From Phoronis australis (taxonomy: Eukaryota; Phoronida; Phoronidae): a stretch of DNA of 64,000 nt. Numbering within the stretch: the stretch's first letter is position 1; the number at the start of each line of letters is the position of its first letter. The position numbers were made by a program, and so were the translations under genes. The stretch lies in assembly GCA_002633005.1 (NCBI GenBank), contig NMRA01000615.1, positions 3,419 through 67,418 on the forward strand. The letters are read 5' to 3'. Of this stretch, positions 25,601 through 35,959 are shown one piece after another. The notes beneath the pieces were generated by a model, which did not search any database, was not told the DNA's origin, and saw nothing but the letters and a program-made list of their open reading frames with translations.

Positions 25601-28600
25601 GATCTAATGATGGATTAAAGCTTCAGGGAAAACCCCCATCGTTTAACTTTAACACAAACGAGCACAACAAAACAGACGTGAGTGTTGCTTTACCCTCCTT
25701 CCCAATTCGTTATCATCTTCAGTAGAACCAAGAGATGTCACTACTAGAACAGAACACTGTACAAGACAGCAAAGAACCGCGTATCCCGTGTTTGCTTAGT
25801 TACTCAGCAGCACAATAGCATAATATGGAAAATTAAAGCATACCTTCTGGGATCTCCGACTACTCCATCCTTCTCGTTCTTAGGAATGAGATGTTTGTTG
25901 ATCTCTTCTATTTCCTATCGTCATTTTGATGGATTGGGAGAAGAATAATTTCCAACCCCAGCAAAGCACCATTGAAAATCTTTATAGTGTGCTCCGGGCA
26001 CGTTTTCTTCGGAGGATTCGTGCTTCGCGTTGAGGACTGTACAGAGCTTAGTTTTTAATACCTACTTTCAGTATCATAACCATTGACGTGTATCTGTCAT
26101 GAACGAACATACATGTAGGAATTGTTATACTACAGAAACACTCATAAATGTGGTAACTTGCATCGAAATATTCATGAAGTCTGCCGCAGTTCCAATTGTT
26201 CCAGTTGTTCTGAGCACAACCAACTGCTGTCGCTTTGTCAATTTCGTACATGTATGTTGTTCAATCTGCGCCACCGCCGCCTAGAGCGTAAATTGTCAAA
26301 GTTTGGCAAGATATGTCTTCGTATCTGAGAGATGTATCCTTTATATCTTTACAACAAGGATTTTTTCAAATTGGAGATTGCATCACCATGAAGGTCTGGA
26401 TCTTATCTTTTGAATAGTGCTACGACTGCAAAACCAAGACATCGGAGTTTTCGTACATGTGTAATGTCAAAACCACGATCTTCTTTCGCCAGATGAGTGA
26501 CTTGGGCAAAAGATGTAACTCAGATCTAAAGTGCACAATCCTCCTCCAGGAGAAAGTGGGACAGTGCCACAGACAGTGGATGGCCAAGTCTTTCTCAAAT
26601 GGCTACAAGACCACTTTTCGAAGTGTCTCCCAGATCAAAATAAATGAGTCACACATGGATGTAACTGTGGTACGTGTATAATTGGCAAAAAATACAACAT
26701 TGCGATTCTAACTCTGGTAGACCACACGTCACACAAACATATACTACAGCCACTTGATGTTGAGTGTTGTAGACCAATGGAAGCGGTGTAAAATAATTTG
26801 TGCCACGAAACGATGAAAGGTACCAGGGCCGATCTTTGTTCCATGGCAAGCAAAGTCTACACTGAAAGTCTTCAATACGGTTTCCGAAAATCCGGAAAAT
26901 ACCCGTTGGGCAACACCGTTGTTTCCCCTAAAAGGATTACTTCATCCACCGCATTCTTGTCGACTGATGGCGGAAGTGAGGTTGAAAATGAGGCAGACAG
27001 AAGTGAAGAGATCATTGTCAAGTGACCAAGTCCGTTCAAGCAGTTGTGCGAGTTTGTCTTGTAAGGAGCTGACGGAGAAATTAAAAATGGTGAAAAAGAA
27101 GAGAACACAACAAAGGCACAGGTGACAAAAAGGCACACCAGGCGAAAAGAAACATGTGATAAAAAATCAAAGGTGACAACAAAGGCATGTTGAGAGAATA
27201 ACAGCAACAAAAGTCAAGTTTAGAAACCGCGAAATGATAATGAATCAGATCCGTTAGGATTAAAGCCATCACACGGTTCACAGTTCAAAAGTGACGACGG
27301 CGAGGACCCTTATGCAGGGCATGGGGACAGTTGCTGCGTCAGTAACAAATTGTCACCACCGCAGCTACGGCAATGTTCGTCTCTATTGACCATTAATTGG
27401 CAAAAATGTGAATTCATGGACTAGAGTCACAGGACTCATCCAAGGTTTTGCTGCAAAGTGACAGCACTAAGACGACACGACAGATTTTGCTACCCCTGTC
27501 GTAGCGTGTCATGCCGTCAAAGCCGGCGCCAAGAAGAGTAACGAGTCAGGCCCGTAGTCAGGGGGGGGGGTTCGGAGGGTTCGTTCGAACGAACCCTCCG
27601 AACCCCCCCACCCCTCTGCAGAAAAGGTTCAGCTCCAGCCTATCCGCTAAAGATAATGATACTGATGGACAACAACGACAAAATTATTCCAGCTACTAGA
27701 ACAACTAAATACATCGGTAACTAAGTTAGTAATAAATTTTAACTTGCTTCCGATTCAAAATGCTTCACGTAATCAGCAGGCCGTATCTAGCCAAGTTCAC
27801 CCGTTTGGTGTTCGCGCAGATGACAGGATTGCGCAGACGATTAGAGAAGGCTTTATGTTTTTCATCGGCATTGATCGCAAGTGATGGCTACATAGCCTAA
27901 CAAGGGAGTCTAGAAGTAAATCAGTGTCTACACATGTACAGTACCTAGCTAGGCTAAATAGCAGGGAGAGTGATCCCAAAAAGTAGTGCGGTGTGAATGC
28001 TTTAATATTGACTTGCTAGCGTAATACGGTNTTAGATATTTCCTGAGTAATGAACATTCAGAATAGCGAACCTTCAGAATAGTGGGCTGTTCCCATTTCC
28101 ATCGATATAAGCAACTTAGTAACACGCAAAATACAACCAGGTAAAAAATCTCAAGTCATTCTCGGACTAAATATTTCCGTCCGAGTCTGTATTGAGATGT
28201 AATCACTCATTTAATCACGCCTTATTTGAAAGTTTGGCAGGGGGTAACGCTAGAACGTTCTCTTTCTGGACCACATTATATCCGAATTTGACCCCCGTTC
28301 TTTGCGAGCAACCGTAACGGAATCCTCATTTCTGGTATTACACTGTACGAATTCCGTCTCATCTCAGGAACAAAGACCTGAGGGTCATCGTTGTGTATGG
28401 AGATTTCCCTTCCCTCTTTTTAAGCTGCGTCAAGGGCCCTGCAGAAAACTCTACAGTGTCGTCGTTTCAGAAAGTCGAACCACCCCCTGCGCAATGCTGG
28501 CTACGTGACTTGCCTGCGAGTGATACCTAGGATCGGCTGTGCTCAACGTGTTGAAAATTTAACCAGTTTAATGATTGTTGTAGTTTTGAATTTAAATCCC

Positions 28601-31600
28601 ACTTAAAAATTTCATATTTTTAATAAATATCTAGTAAGCTAGGAGTGGTTCTCCATCCCTGGCATATATAAAACTGCTCCGCAACCTGGGTTTAACGATC
28701 GATCAGCGCATGCGCACGATTGAATCTGGCGACTGCCCCACGTACACTGTACACCTGTGAACTACTAGGTGCTGTCATACTATCATTAATGAAGCACGAC
28801 TTATAGGAAGTACATTCCTCCGACACAGCTTACGTAACTGTGACAATTTGGAACGTTGTGCAAATTTGGGCCTGTGGTATGGTACACAAAAAACGGTTGC
28901 GGAAACTTAGGCAAATTGTTACAACATGGGCTTGCAGCGCTGACCGAAGTTGTCACAATTTTGAAGTTGTGACAATTTGGTACGATGTGACAATTCGGGT
29001 ATGTACACCGCACTGAACTTACATGTAAACGATACCTTTCAAAGAGGAAGGCGGGACGTGATGTTACAAAAACGAAACGGGTCCTCTCAAGGACGCTTGC
29101 TGGCCATTATTTTCTTGGGTTCGATTTGCCTCTTTGATACGGCCTGTTTTCACGAGTCATTTTGTATTCGCTATTCATTCGTAAACTTGCCATAACCAGA
29201 GCACGTTCAAGCCATAAATGCACGGGATACGCAAAACGATCGTTTTTGCAACGAGTTGCATGTGCAGTCGGTACTTAAAATTAGTGTAAACAGAGGATGC
29301 TTTTTGTTGCAATGGCAAAAGCATGACTGGCTTGGAATTACACGTTAGCCACTACTGATCTCGGTTATGGCTGTTGAAATTCACAACTAAGGCCAACGAG
29401 CCAGTGTAGGGTGGTGATCAAAACAAAATTTTCACTACACTAGAATACGTTATAACATCGTCTTCACATGATCTAGATTCAAAGACTCCGATGTAAAGCG
29501 GGAGAAACATCTGACATACGGTGTGATAGATAACGTAGACGCTGGTGCTCACGAACTTACACATGTAGAACCTAATATCAACTTTGGCGTCGTAGTTACT
29601 GGCGTAAACGCACGTGGCGACGGTTATGCCTTTCCAGCTGGGTTGCGATTGAGACAGTTACTCCAAGCGTGCAAGGCGATACCGAGCCACGCTGCCGGAG
29701 ATGGAGCCGATAACGACTGCGACGGTGCAATAGACGAGGAACTCCACAACAGTTTGGATGACGACAACGACGGGAATGTAGACGAAGATTTGGCGGACGA
29801 AGTCAGGTCCTATGTCAGGAGCGCGTGGGAAAGTACTGGTAAGGATATCCGTTTGTAGTTACTAGTGTGATAGAGATAACGCGATGGTGGCTTATCATGT
29901 CCCGCTGCTAGACAACACATTGCATGTGGAAGCCGAAAACGCACTTACCACTTAGATGTGGACGCGTGGCTCTGTTCTGGTAAACGACCACTTTGATACG
30001 CATGCCAAAGCACAATCTACCGAAATTCCACTCTGCCACTGTTCTGTTGTCATACTTATGCTTTCCCGACGTAAAGTTGGAAATATGGTGCGGAGTGTCA
30101 AATGCGGTGCCTGTACAATCTTTAATTTGGAGTCTGCCACTCATTATTCATTCTTGAATGTCGATGGTTTCCAATTAAAATATCACTTTGATAGCAATAT
30201 TCGTCCAACGTTACGTAATAATTCTGCCTATTAATTTATTTGATTTACAATTATTGCCAGGTAAGGCAATTTTGTTAGATTACATGTATTTTTTTCTAAT
30301 TTCAATTACTCTTATTTAGATGATAGAAAAGTCATTCTACCCTAGCGTTAAAAGTCGATTCTGGGATCACCAAATCTGATCTTCAAAAAATGTTTTTTGC
30401 TCCAGTTAAATTAAGTAACTAAATTCGTTTTGAACGGTAGCGGCATTCACTCTGCAGACGAACCACTGACGTCGCTGCGTCGCTTTTCACTTTCCTCACA
30501 GGTTAACGCGACACCTCTCGGCAAGGTGAGGTCGACGGTATCAGAGGCGAAGTCGATACATACCGATTAAGACAGTAAAAAAGACTAATTAAATCGGGTG
30601 GCATTCTCTTTTAAGTCTTATAAAATTTACTAAAATTTAAGATTTGTCCCAGCTAAGTAAGTTTTGTATGAACGGGCCCCTGGACACTGCTAATGCAATA
30701 GATTTGCATACATTGATTCCTAGAAACACTTATGGGTGTTTTTTTCACAACCAGTAGCACAATTTTGACAATTAAAAAGGGTTGTCATGGTAATTTCATG
30801 CAGATGAACCTGTCGCTTTCTACTTTAACACCATAAACCGTGCATGAATAGCACGCTACACAAAGAATTAAGAAAAGCTAAGACTTTCGGTTTTACCAGA
30901 AAGTGACAAAAGTTCTACCAGTTTTGTGATTAGCATTACTTTAAAAGTCCAATAAAGAGTTGTCATGACTGAAGATATGTACACGTACATGTATATTCAT
31001 CGCAAGCACTCAAAGCCGGTGGTATTGATTGCTATACAGGGTTCACAACGCTTTTGTGGGTAGAAGCGATTCGTTCTATGGTTTGATTCTCGGAGCAAAG
31101 ATTGGATTGCCGAAATGTTTTGATCCTATAATTAAAAAGCGTATTATGTTCATCAGATGTACATGAATGTGATACAGTTTTGAATGACAGCTGCAGCAAA
31201 TAAGTTCCTGGCATAGCCAGGCCTTTTCGTTGCACTTGTAGTTTAGCTTATAGTAATACCACTCATTTTCTGCGTTACATGTATATATTAAGCCAGCTGC
31301 ACGTATGTAGAAAAAATTAAAAATGGCAAAACATTCATGAAAAAGATTGAAATAATTTGGAACACATTTTACTATTTTATGATTGTGAAGTCTTAAAAGA
31401 CTTCACAATCATAAAATAGTGGCTATAATAATAATAGTAATGATAATGATAACGATAATAATAATACCTTTGTCTTTCAATTTTAGAACTTATTTGGACA
31501 TTTGGCAAAAACGTCGTGCTGTAACATAATTTTACGTTTAGGTAAAAAAATGGTCATACAACCTCTAACGTATACATGTATACAGTCTCTGGTTCACTAA

Positions 31601-34600
31601 TTCCCCAATATAATAAACTCAAAATGGGTAATAGGTAAAAACAGCTAGCTCGATATTAGTTTTGCTGAGTTCCCATAGACTGTATATTTGCCATACCAGT
31701 ATTGTGCACTACAGTGTGCTTACTATGAATTCCAGCTAATAAAATTCGATTAGAAAGTCAAACAATTTAAAATTTCTAATGAAGCACATTATTTTGACTG
31801 AAAGGCAAAAATGCTTGCAATTTAAACTTAAAACCCTAGTATTTGTCTTATTCCCAATTTAATTGAACTGGCTTAGCCAGTAATCACTTAATTAATTTGG
31901 ACTGTATGAGGAGTATAGGCAACCGACTGGCAGAAAATACTTAAAATATTAACTGGCAATATATCTCAGAGTCTGTGTGGCCTTAAATTCCGATTCAAGC
32001 CCGTTGCCATGTATCAGAGATCCTGTAATGACATGACCCTTACATGTATACAGGATTTTGCTGTAATTTTTTGTCTTCACTGTCATTATCCACTGTTACG
32101 AAACGTCACTAGATTGTTACTTGAATCTCCAGGAAATGTGCAGTGTTTTACGCAGCCTTTAGCGTTATAAAAACCCAATCTCTTTTCAGCTCAGTACATC
32201 CAAATGACTACACAACTCCCTTGAGATGGCGTTAGTGGTGTGGTCAACATGCTTACAGTTGATCATTGACAACTGATGTTTTACATAAAGATAAACACCT
32301 GATTTCAACAATCATTAATTCCCCTTGGCAAATTGCATAATGTACGTCTTTCTTGTTTCTTATAAACTGGTTCATTTGCTCCTTGTGATTGACACAACCA
32401 ATTAAGCGTCTGGAATTATTGGTTTCATGGTTTGTTTGGCAGGACAAAAAGGTAGAATAGAGAAAACTGAAATGGTACAGAATTATTCACAACGAGGTTG
32501 CAAAATGTTTCACGTTAAATATTTTATATCTAAATCTGTTCGTATACAGGTTCCACAGATTAATTTCAACCAACGATGTTTTGGAAAGAACTGCCGCTAC
32601 AACATCATTTATTTTGTGGTTAATAATATAACTTCTTACAGTTTGGAGGTGTTTTTTACAATACACGCTTACAGAAAATGTCAAATTCATCTTTGTCTGG
32701 GGTGCTTGCTTACTTTTACCCAATCCGATATACTGACAAGGATGAAGAATTTCAATATTAATTTAATCAAACTCCTATAGCAACAAGATAGCTGTTAATG
32801 AAGCAGCAGTATATTGCAAGGGTTAACATAGCAAGGCCGTTACTAATGTTTATGATTTGCTTGACTCCAACGGATTTTTTATTTCCTACGCATCATTTTG
32901 TCGTATGGATTTTCTCCATCTTTTACGGTAAAGTCGCGTGATTTTCGGACACTGAAAATTAATTCCAATAGAAAAAATTCATTCTTGGACGAATCTCGCG
33001 AAACATCATTTTTGTGGTGTCCGAATTTGGCGGACCTCCACTAATTTGGATTTCCGCGCTACTGTCCGAATTTCGTGGAACGAATTTTTGTAAGCCTTCC
33101 AAATTTCCCAAAAGCATTAGCAAACGTTGTGAATAAACTTTTTTTATCCTTTTAATTGAATGCATTTGAAAATAGCACGGCGGGCTGAAGTATGAATAAC
33201 AAATTAATTGTTTCATCTGGATGGTGGCGGGAAGCTTATGTTTGCTTCCTAAATTTTACTAATAATTCGAGATTTAAGTGGTTTCAGATAAATTTTCTTC
33301 ATCAAGTTGTCGCCATAAACAACTCCCTGGTCCAAATTTGTACCCACAAATCCGATCTCCGCACGTTTTGTAAAAAGAGACAAAGAATGTATTGTGTTTA
33401 CTGAGATGTAACGTAAAGTTTTGGTCTGCTATAATTCAACGATTATTGTGAAAAAATGCGCAAAATCATACTAAACAGATTTATACATGTACTGTACGTT
33501 AGTTAAGATCGTAAAGCAACGACTGATTTACAATTTTTAGGTAAATCTATCTTGTCCCATTAAGCTTAAAACGCAATACATGGCAAGTACTCACTCAGCC
33601 CACGTGTGGCCTTTTGTCGCCGGTTGCACGAATCCAATCTCTACAAGGACTTAAAAATAAATTCCTTAAATGTCAAAGCCATTTGTATTGATTGCCCTAT
33701 GTTCTACTGTGTCGTGTTTTACCCTTTGGGTAGGTGGGCGCATGTTGTCATCGGCCGATGTTAATAGCCTTTAGTGCTATGTTATACTGAAGACTAGTTC
33801 CAGTTAATGCCTTTATTAATCTGAATCTTACGTGTATGTTCACAAGTCGACTCGAATTTCACGTCCAACGCAATGTCTGTTCTAAGCTCCAGTCAGTCCT
33901 GCGAAAACTTAACCAGAGATGAACTCCTTAGGCTTTTCTAGCAATTGTAATACTCATTGTTCTATTAATCTGCTGCCTCCATGGTTGGCTCATTATGTAA
34001 CTGGAACTCAAGTGTAACTTTAACAGTATCTTGATATTCAACTTTACCCAACTAACTCCCAATAACCCATGCTCTGGTACAGTGACTTACAATGTTCAGA
34101 AACTTTTCACCAGTCAAACTTGAAATTTACCCAATTATTTTGCAAACATATACTCGGAATGCTTCAGACTATGACTCTATGCTAAATACTAAATCACTGG
34201 AATCTACTAGAATGTTCTCAACGATGCCACTGTAAGAAAATTACATCATCTACTGTATGTCTGATATATTATTTTGATTTCGTTACAACGTCGACGTTTC
34301 AGTTTAGATGCATGCCAAGGGAAAACCATTCGCTGAATGTTAAATATTGTTAGTAGGTGCCTTGTGAGAAAGTATCCAAATGCGTTTTAAATGTAGGAAA
34401 CGTACTTCAGTCTGTATTGGGTCACTGATGTTCAAAGTGATGGGCTGTTTTTTAACACCCAACGGAATATATTCTTCAAGAGGACCATTAAACGATATGG
34501 CTAGCTGACAAGTTGTATAACTGAACCATTTAAACAAGTGACTTAATTCAGGTCGAAAACTGCATTTCAACATTGTGTAACTGTTTAAACAATAAAATCG

Positions 34601-35958
34601 TATAAGTCGTGTTAGCCTTGTAAAATAGGCTTCAATAAGTCCTATACAAGCGCCTAGAGGAATTGTATCTGGGTTAAATAAATACAAAGACATCTATATA
34701 CAAGTGCTATACACAAATACATAAATTAAAAAACTGATGTTACGATTACAATGTCACATGGTTACGAATATAAATAAATCATTTTCATACACAATAAATT
34801 ATTTTACATGTATACAATTATATCCACTCACTGAAAGAGATTTAATGTTAAAAAGAAATTTTTGATACTATTTCGACTAAAACCTGATTTTCTTTTGGGT
34901 TGAGTTCTTTACATCCATATAGAAAAAAATTGTGGTACATTTGAGGAATATCAGAATGGAAGAATGAAAGGTCAAATTCAATATTTGTACTTAAACCAGG
35001 CAGCTAAACAGCTTTAACCAATACTCTGAGTTGTTTTTGTACTGCAGGGCTGGACGGTGGATAACCTATCACGTTACCATACAGTGTACATGTATAAGTA
35101 ATAATTGTTAGTCTTCATACACGCCATATCGTCACACGTCACATCACATGTTCCATACTTAAGTCTGAAAAGATCTATATCCTAACAGGGACCTTCTGCT
35201 AGCCCAGCAACACTATTACGTCACCAAACTGTTTTCCTGTCATTTCCTTCTAGGTTACTGAAAGCGTGTTTAGATCTAATTCTTTTTCCGGATATGACGT
35301 TAACATGTATTTGAATGAAGCGGTCGCTATCGCACGAGTGAGTTCCCAGAATTTCGTTGTAGGTCAAGTTTGAAAAACGTGAGCATTTACAATGTTAAAA
35401 GATCTAAGAGCACCCCTTCACATCTTGTTTAATCTTTCAGGGGCGTTTTTGTTAAATGAGGAGCACGCAGTTGCAAGGAATCAGTTGTACACAATGCTGC
35501 CCGTTGTCCTATGTGTCACCGCTTTGGCCATCGTTATTCTGGCTTCTCTTATGAAGCGAGAAAAGGCTACTGTGAAACGTGTATTAAACCGGGTGCGTCG
35601 TGTTCCAACTCCAGTGAGGACGGAACAACTGGAAACAGCGACGGCGATAGCAGATAACAACTCTACAAGCCTTGTTTTAGAACAGCAGAATGGAAAATCT
35701 GCTTCAGATATTGAATCAACTGAGAAACCAGGAACAGGGACGGAGTTACCCAATAAGGATTCCGTCCCCGACCAAGTCGTTGCGAATGTTTTGGACATTG
35801 ATGAGGAGTCACAAAGTGGAATTACTGCACGCACCTCGACTGACGGTGGAAGTGGCTTGGGCTTAGAAGACGTCAGCGAAGATGCTTCAAATTTGGAGAC
35901 TGATCGAGACGAATCAAGTGACGTTTCAGGGGACGTTACGGAACAGACGGAAAATTAA
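13568..35958 (+). CDS. Gene B: IgGFc-binding-like transmembrane receptor, seven exons
   Basis: Exons 13568-13615, 13846-13996, 18735-18890 (or its duplicate 17488-17643), 22265-22556, 24552-25111, 29477-29838 and 35441-35958 join without a frame break to about 694 codons plus TAA. Intron phases are 1, 2, 2, 0, 2, 1. The product has a hydrophobic leader, a five-exon IgGFc-binding-like extracellular domain (family landmarks: HYGNKFIFSFP, IALYAMNT, GSEGFVVLP, SIAVILSN, GHMVEMIPP, PTLLYVPAVEQYMNYYLF, GYAFPAGL), a DxDNDxDG acidic stalk, a transmembrane helix and a tail of about 134 residues. The exon-by-exon match to the IgGFc_binding family is by motif and order. No ATG is in frame in exon 1, so a further upstream start exon or a sequence error is needed. 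It is expected at the cell surface, and its partner is unknown. Confidence 0.8.
13846..13996 (+). CDS. Gene B exon 2: start of IgGFc-like domain
   Basis: It encodes IPNSAHYGNKFIFSFPMGG followed by a strand-rich segment ending in VNVKKKTARA. The opening H-Y-G-N-x-F-x-x-S-F-P corresponds to the G-x-x-F-x-x-x-F-P start of the IgGFc-binding domain. Phase 1 in and phase 2 out (donor GTGAGG), matching exon 2 of gene C at 43906. Confidence 0.75.
14460..16110. repeat. Long degenerate dispersed repeat, copy II
   Basis: The same phrase series as copy I at 12120-12955, extended and with more internal tandem reiteration (the ACCAAACCACCCTAAGGATG phrase and the CTAGTGGCA phrase recur several times). It lies in intron 2 of gene B, so the two copies bracket exons 1 and 2. 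Confidence 0.7.
16111..16917. other. Intronic sequence of gene B
   Basis: An open frame of 128 codons at 16118-16504 has no recognisable domain and no supporting splice context. I treat it as chance. Confidence 0.4.
17300..17375. repeat. TTATTA/ATCATT simple repeat
   Basis: A degenerate (ATT)n tract with counterparts at 18547-18622 in the duplicated block. It produces the isoleucine-rich spurious open frames on both strands. Confidence 0.7.
17488..17643 (+). CDS. Gene B exon 3, duplicate copy
   Basis: The acceptor is GATAG and the donor GTACGT. It encodes about 51 residues including VETEDGKKIALYAMNT, equivalent to the IgGFc-domain strand usually written V-x-V-Y-A-x-N. It is nearly identical to the exon at 18735-18890, and the four differences are all synonymous. 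Only one copy is likely to exist per haplotype. Splicing both in would keep phase (phase 2 in and out) and duplicate the strand. Confidence 0.75.
17800..17890 (-). repeat. tRNA-derived SINE head
   Basis: On the minus strand it carries TGGTGTAGTGGTTAAAG (A-box type) and GGGTTCGACACC (B-box type) about 40 bases apart, with a short palindrome TTATCTCACTAGTGAGATAA just beyond. It lacks a clean acceptor stem, so I call it a SINE head. It lies between the two copies of the 807-bp block. Confidence 0.6.
18164..18164. other. Assembly gap (single N)
   Basis: A single N immediately before the second copy of the 807-bp block. Other single Ns are at 6930, 28031, 56121, 57376 and 59078. Confidence 0.9.
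18165..18971 (+). repeat. Duplicated 807-bp block, copy 2
   Basis: Second copy of 16918-17724, beginning right after the N. Outside exon 3 the substitutions do not respect any reading frame. Confidence 0.85.
18735..18890 (+). CDS. Gene B exon 3
   Basis: It encodes A-QRAERVVVEPYRETIHPV and then a segment ending GKKIALYAMNT. Phase 2 at both ends, as in exon 3 of gene C (47072-47227). It forms the middle strands of the IgGFc-like domain. Confidence 0.75.
19078..19131. repeat. Hairpin-forming inverted repeat
   Basis: Arms of 18 bases (GCGGTAAAAACGCTGTGG and its complement with one mismatch) are separated by 18 bases. It is intronic in gene B. It could be a small MITE or an RNA hairpin, with no evidence for either. 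Confidence 0.6.
19140..22264. other. Intron 3 of gene B
   Basis: No additional exon is supported. It contains ACATGTA-rich words near 20919 and 21091 and an open frame at 20983-21339 without recognisable features. Confidence 0.45.
22265..22556 (+). CDS. Gene B exon 4: central IgGFc-like domain
   Basis: The acceptor TTGTTACAG opens with PENGGSEGFVVLP, corresponding to the S-x-D-G-x-x-V-L-P motif of IgGFc-binding domains, and the exon ends YPGDRIYVDLPPYG at donor GTAAGT (phase 0). The stretch NKIVIVTPSVE is the usual strand before the P-G-x-x-x-x-V loop. It aligns throughout with exon 4 of gene C at 48559. Confidence 0.85.
22570..24551. other. Intron 4 of gene B
   Basis: No exon or ordered repeat supported. 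Confidence 0.5.
24552..25111 (+). CDS. Gene B exon 5: IgGFc-like domain, largest exon
   Basis: The acceptor ATTTCTCAG leads into VYHISQHTSKGSYRIYS; the donor GTATGT follows phase 2. SIAVILSN followed by GHMVEMIPP corresponds to the PVAVFSG and H-x-x-E-Q-L-P-P landmarks of the family, and LYVPAVEQYMNYYLF to the V-P-P-V-E-Q-F motif. The joined reading is 186 codons and matches exon 5 of gene C in length and order. An unrelated intronic extension runs to 25223 and should not be included. Confidence 0.85.
25120..26565. other. Intron 5 of gene B, first part
   Basis: No exon supported. Confidence 0.45.
26570..27022 (+). pseudogene. Relic of a pogo/Tigger-type DDE transposase
   Basis: Read in more than one frame, the sequence gives VDGQVFLKWLQDHFSKCLPD, then VDHTSHKHILQPLDVECCRP, then YGFRKSGKYPLGNTVV. 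These correspond in order to the D-G-x-x-F-x-x-W, H-T-T/S-H-x-L-Q-P-L-D and F-R-K-T-G-I-Y-P-x-N landmarks of the DDE_1 domain in the Tigger/jerky/CENP-B group. The catalytic aspartate of the cleaved strand and the segment around it cannot be read cleanly. Stops and frame changes (for example after CLPDQNK) show that it is dead. It sits in intron 5 of gene B on the same strand. Confidence 0.75.
27564..27609. repeat. G-run palindrome with TTCGAACGAA centre (MITE terminus)
   Basis: A perfect 32-base palindrome (27571-27602, arm TTCGGAGGGTTCGTTC) flanked by G7 on the left and C7 on the right, preceded by GGCCCGTAGTCAGGG. This terminus type recurs in invertebrate foldback and MITE elements. Confidence 0.6.
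27620..29476. other. Intron 5 of gene B, last part
   Basis: No exon supported. It contains a single N at 28031 and the GTGACAATTTGG repeat patch at about 28838-28998. Confidence 0.45.
28838..28998. repeat. Degenerate GTTGTGACAATTTGG repeat patch
   Basis: The word TGTGACAATTTGG and close variants occur about six times within 160 bases at irregular spacing, for example TTGTGCAAATTTGG, TTGTCACAATTT and TTGTGACAATTTGG. One copy is in inverted form. Confidence 0.6.
29477..29838 (+). CDS. Gene B exon 6: end of IgGFc-like domain and acidic stalk
   Basis: The acceptor is ATCTAG and the donor GTAAGG. It encodes FKDSDVKREKHLTYGV, HELTHVEPNINFGVVVTG and DGYAFPAGL, followed by GDGADNDCDGAIDEE and DDDNDGNVDEDLADE. 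Where copies A and C have RHALTHQACE, copy B has LRLRQLLQACK, so it is the diverged member at this point. Confidence 0.85.
30439..30615. repeat. Dispersed repeat, copy 1 of 2
   Basis: It matches 38500-38677 over about 177 bases in the same orientation, from AGCGGCATTCACTCTGCA to GGGTGGCATTCTC plus TTTAAG, including ACCACTGACGTCGCT and TCCTCACAGGTTAAC. No coding capacity. It is probably a short non-autonomous transposon. Confidence 0.75.
31371..31420. repeat. 50-base near-perfect palindrome
   Basis: ACTATTTTATGATTGTGAAG and its exact complement flank a 10-base centre (TCTTAAAAGA), giving 23 paired bases per arm. A (AAT/GAT)n simple tract follows at 31421-31470. It may be the remnant of a foldback element. 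Confidence 0.75.
33900..34270. repeat. Diverged dispersed repeat, copy 1
   Basis: It shares an ordered series of short matches with 41200-41570, most clearly CACTGGAATCTACTAGAATG against ATACTGGAATCTTCTAGAAT. The overall divergence is high. Confidence 0.45.
35441..35958 (+). CDS. Gene B exon 7: transmembrane helix and cytoplasmic tail
   Basis: The acceptor AATCTTTCAG (phase 1) opens GAFLLNEEHAVARNQ, then the helix LYTMLPVVLCVTALAIVIL, the basic stop-transfer MKREKATVKRVLNRVRR and an acidic, serine-rich tail of about 134 residues ending DVTEQTEN. Conserved with copy A: the helix, KRE-x-x-TVK-x-x-LNR, SDI-x-x-x-x-KPG and the last dozen residues. No AATAAA is obvious in the first 150 bases after the stop. 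Confidence 0.85.
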
Positions 35959-35959
35959 C

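Larger units (their letters stand above)
29845..35440. other. Intron 6 of gene B
   Basis: 5.6 kb, AT-rich and repeat-bearing (30439, 31371, 33900). No further exon supported. Confidence 0.5.
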
